Both the position numbers and the translations under genes were made by a program. From the NCBI GenBank assembly GCA_029718625.1, contig CM056377.1, forward strand, positions 108,517,034-108,581,033: a stretch of DNA of 64,000 nt. The letters are read 5' to 3'. Positions 63,227 to 64,000 of this stretch are shown one piece after another. A model generated the notes under the pieces. It worked only from the letters and a program-made list of their open reading frames with translations, was not told where the DNA came from and ran no database searches. The number at the start of each line of letters is the position of its first letter. Positions within the stretch are counted from its first letter, which is position 1. This stretch comes from Synaphobranchus kaupii. Taxonomy: Eukaryota > Chordata > Actinopteri > Anguilliformes > Synaphobranchidae.

Positions 63227-64000
63227 GTGAGTGGCCCCGCCCCGCGCGCGGGTACAGAGGTTCTTCGGCTCCGCCCGTGAATCTCCTGCCTGTCCGCACT
63301 CTATTCATACCCACCGAGCAGGTTCTCAGAGGTGCTGTATTTGTCCTTGCTCTGGCATTATCTGCAAAATGTGCCCCAAGTCCCTCCAGTACATTTTTAT
63401 AGAGCGAAAGCTGTATGAAGGCAGGGTTGCCTTTATTGTGCTATAAGAGGGGTATTTTATGAGAGCGCTCGGTTAAATGCCTTTGAAATAAATCTGGAGA
63501 GGTGTGCAGTGGGTGTAGTGTGGGGAGTATTACCGGATACCTTCATCAAACATTTTTCTCCCATTTCGTTTTATTAAAGTTTGAATACGTGTCCGTTTTT
63601 TTTCCCGGCGCACAAAGGGTTAATGAGAAAAAACCCAGCTTTGTGTGTTTTTGCTTCTTTATTCACGTTCACGCTCTGGATGTTAGGGAATTCCTCCCTG
63701 CCTGCAGGCCACCTTTGGAAACGTTGATTCATTGCTTCCCGTACAGGCGTCACATGACTTTAAGAATCCCTTAATCTGCAGATGCTGAAAGCATTCCTTG
63801 CCTCGACGGTGTTGTGCTTTAACTGCAAAGTCAGAGGGCTATAGAGCGATTATAAGCATTGTCGTCATTAAGCCCAGGGTTCATGGGAGCTCGGAAGAAG
63901 ATTTTTTTAAACGTTGCTTTACTTTGCCTCACAATGAGCTTGTCTTCACTCTAAGGGATTGACATTGACTGTAACAAAGTCAGAAATGTAACTGTTTTCA
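63227..64000 (+). other. QSOX1 intron 11, partial
   Basis: This is the sequence after the exon 11 donor up to the window end. No further exon was recognised, so the C-terminal coding part of QSOX1 is outside. Confidence 0.7.

Overview
This window is vertebrate genomic DNA, most likely from a teleost (ray-finned) fish. The genes are split into short exons with GT...AG junctions. The repeats are of fish type: Tc1-like transposons, small inverted-repeat elements with TTAA target sites, and tRNA-derived SINEs whose 3' tail ends in (TGTAA)n next to a GCGACTTACAAC / GTCTGCTAAAT stem, as in the UnaL2/UnaSINE group. I cannot name the species. No operons, CRISPR arrays or prokaryotic features are present.

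Two protein-coding genes lie head-to-tail on the + strand. Positions 240-26319 hold 27 exons encoding roughly the C-terminal two thirds of CEP350, a centrosome/centriole and microtubule-anchoring protein. They include long coiled-coil stretches and a CAP-Gly domain in a 2-kb exon. Upstream exons lie outside the window, and the 3'UTR probably runs to about 28.75 kb. Positions 42752-63226 hold exons 1-11 of a quiescin sulfhydryl oxidase, assigned to QSOX1: start codon, signal peptide, thioredoxin CGHC motif and the Erv/ALR-type CQEC motif are all visible. Its last exon or exons are beyond the window. CEP350 and QSOX1 are also neighbours in human (1q25), so the pair reads as conserved synteny. 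The two proteins act in unrelated processes.

Nearly everything else is intronic or intergenic repeat. It includes eight minisatellites (18-75 bp units), long CA/TG tracts (two abutting CEP350 splice sites), two dead Tc1-like elements, two TTAA-flanked inverted-repeat elements, hAT-like and other MITEs, and SINEs. The most notable structures are: (1) a SINE at 35976-37488 whose tRNA-like A and B boxes are pushed apart by about 1 kb of 25-bp repeats; (2) a roughly 1-kb second copy of QSOX1 intron-2 sequence inserted in intron 4 with an 18-bp target duplication and a 68-bp fold-back; (3) a block shared by CEP350 intron 15 and the intergenic region whose core is nearly identical while its flanks have decayed, and which carries a CTCF-like motif in both copies; (4) a probable GC-AG intron in CEP350 filled by a minisatellite. 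I found no convincing new protein system. The long open frames inside minisatellites are repeat artefacts.

Exon numbers below are local to the window. Exon limits come from splice signals plus reading-phase continuity, which holds across all junctions except the 3' end of exon 23.
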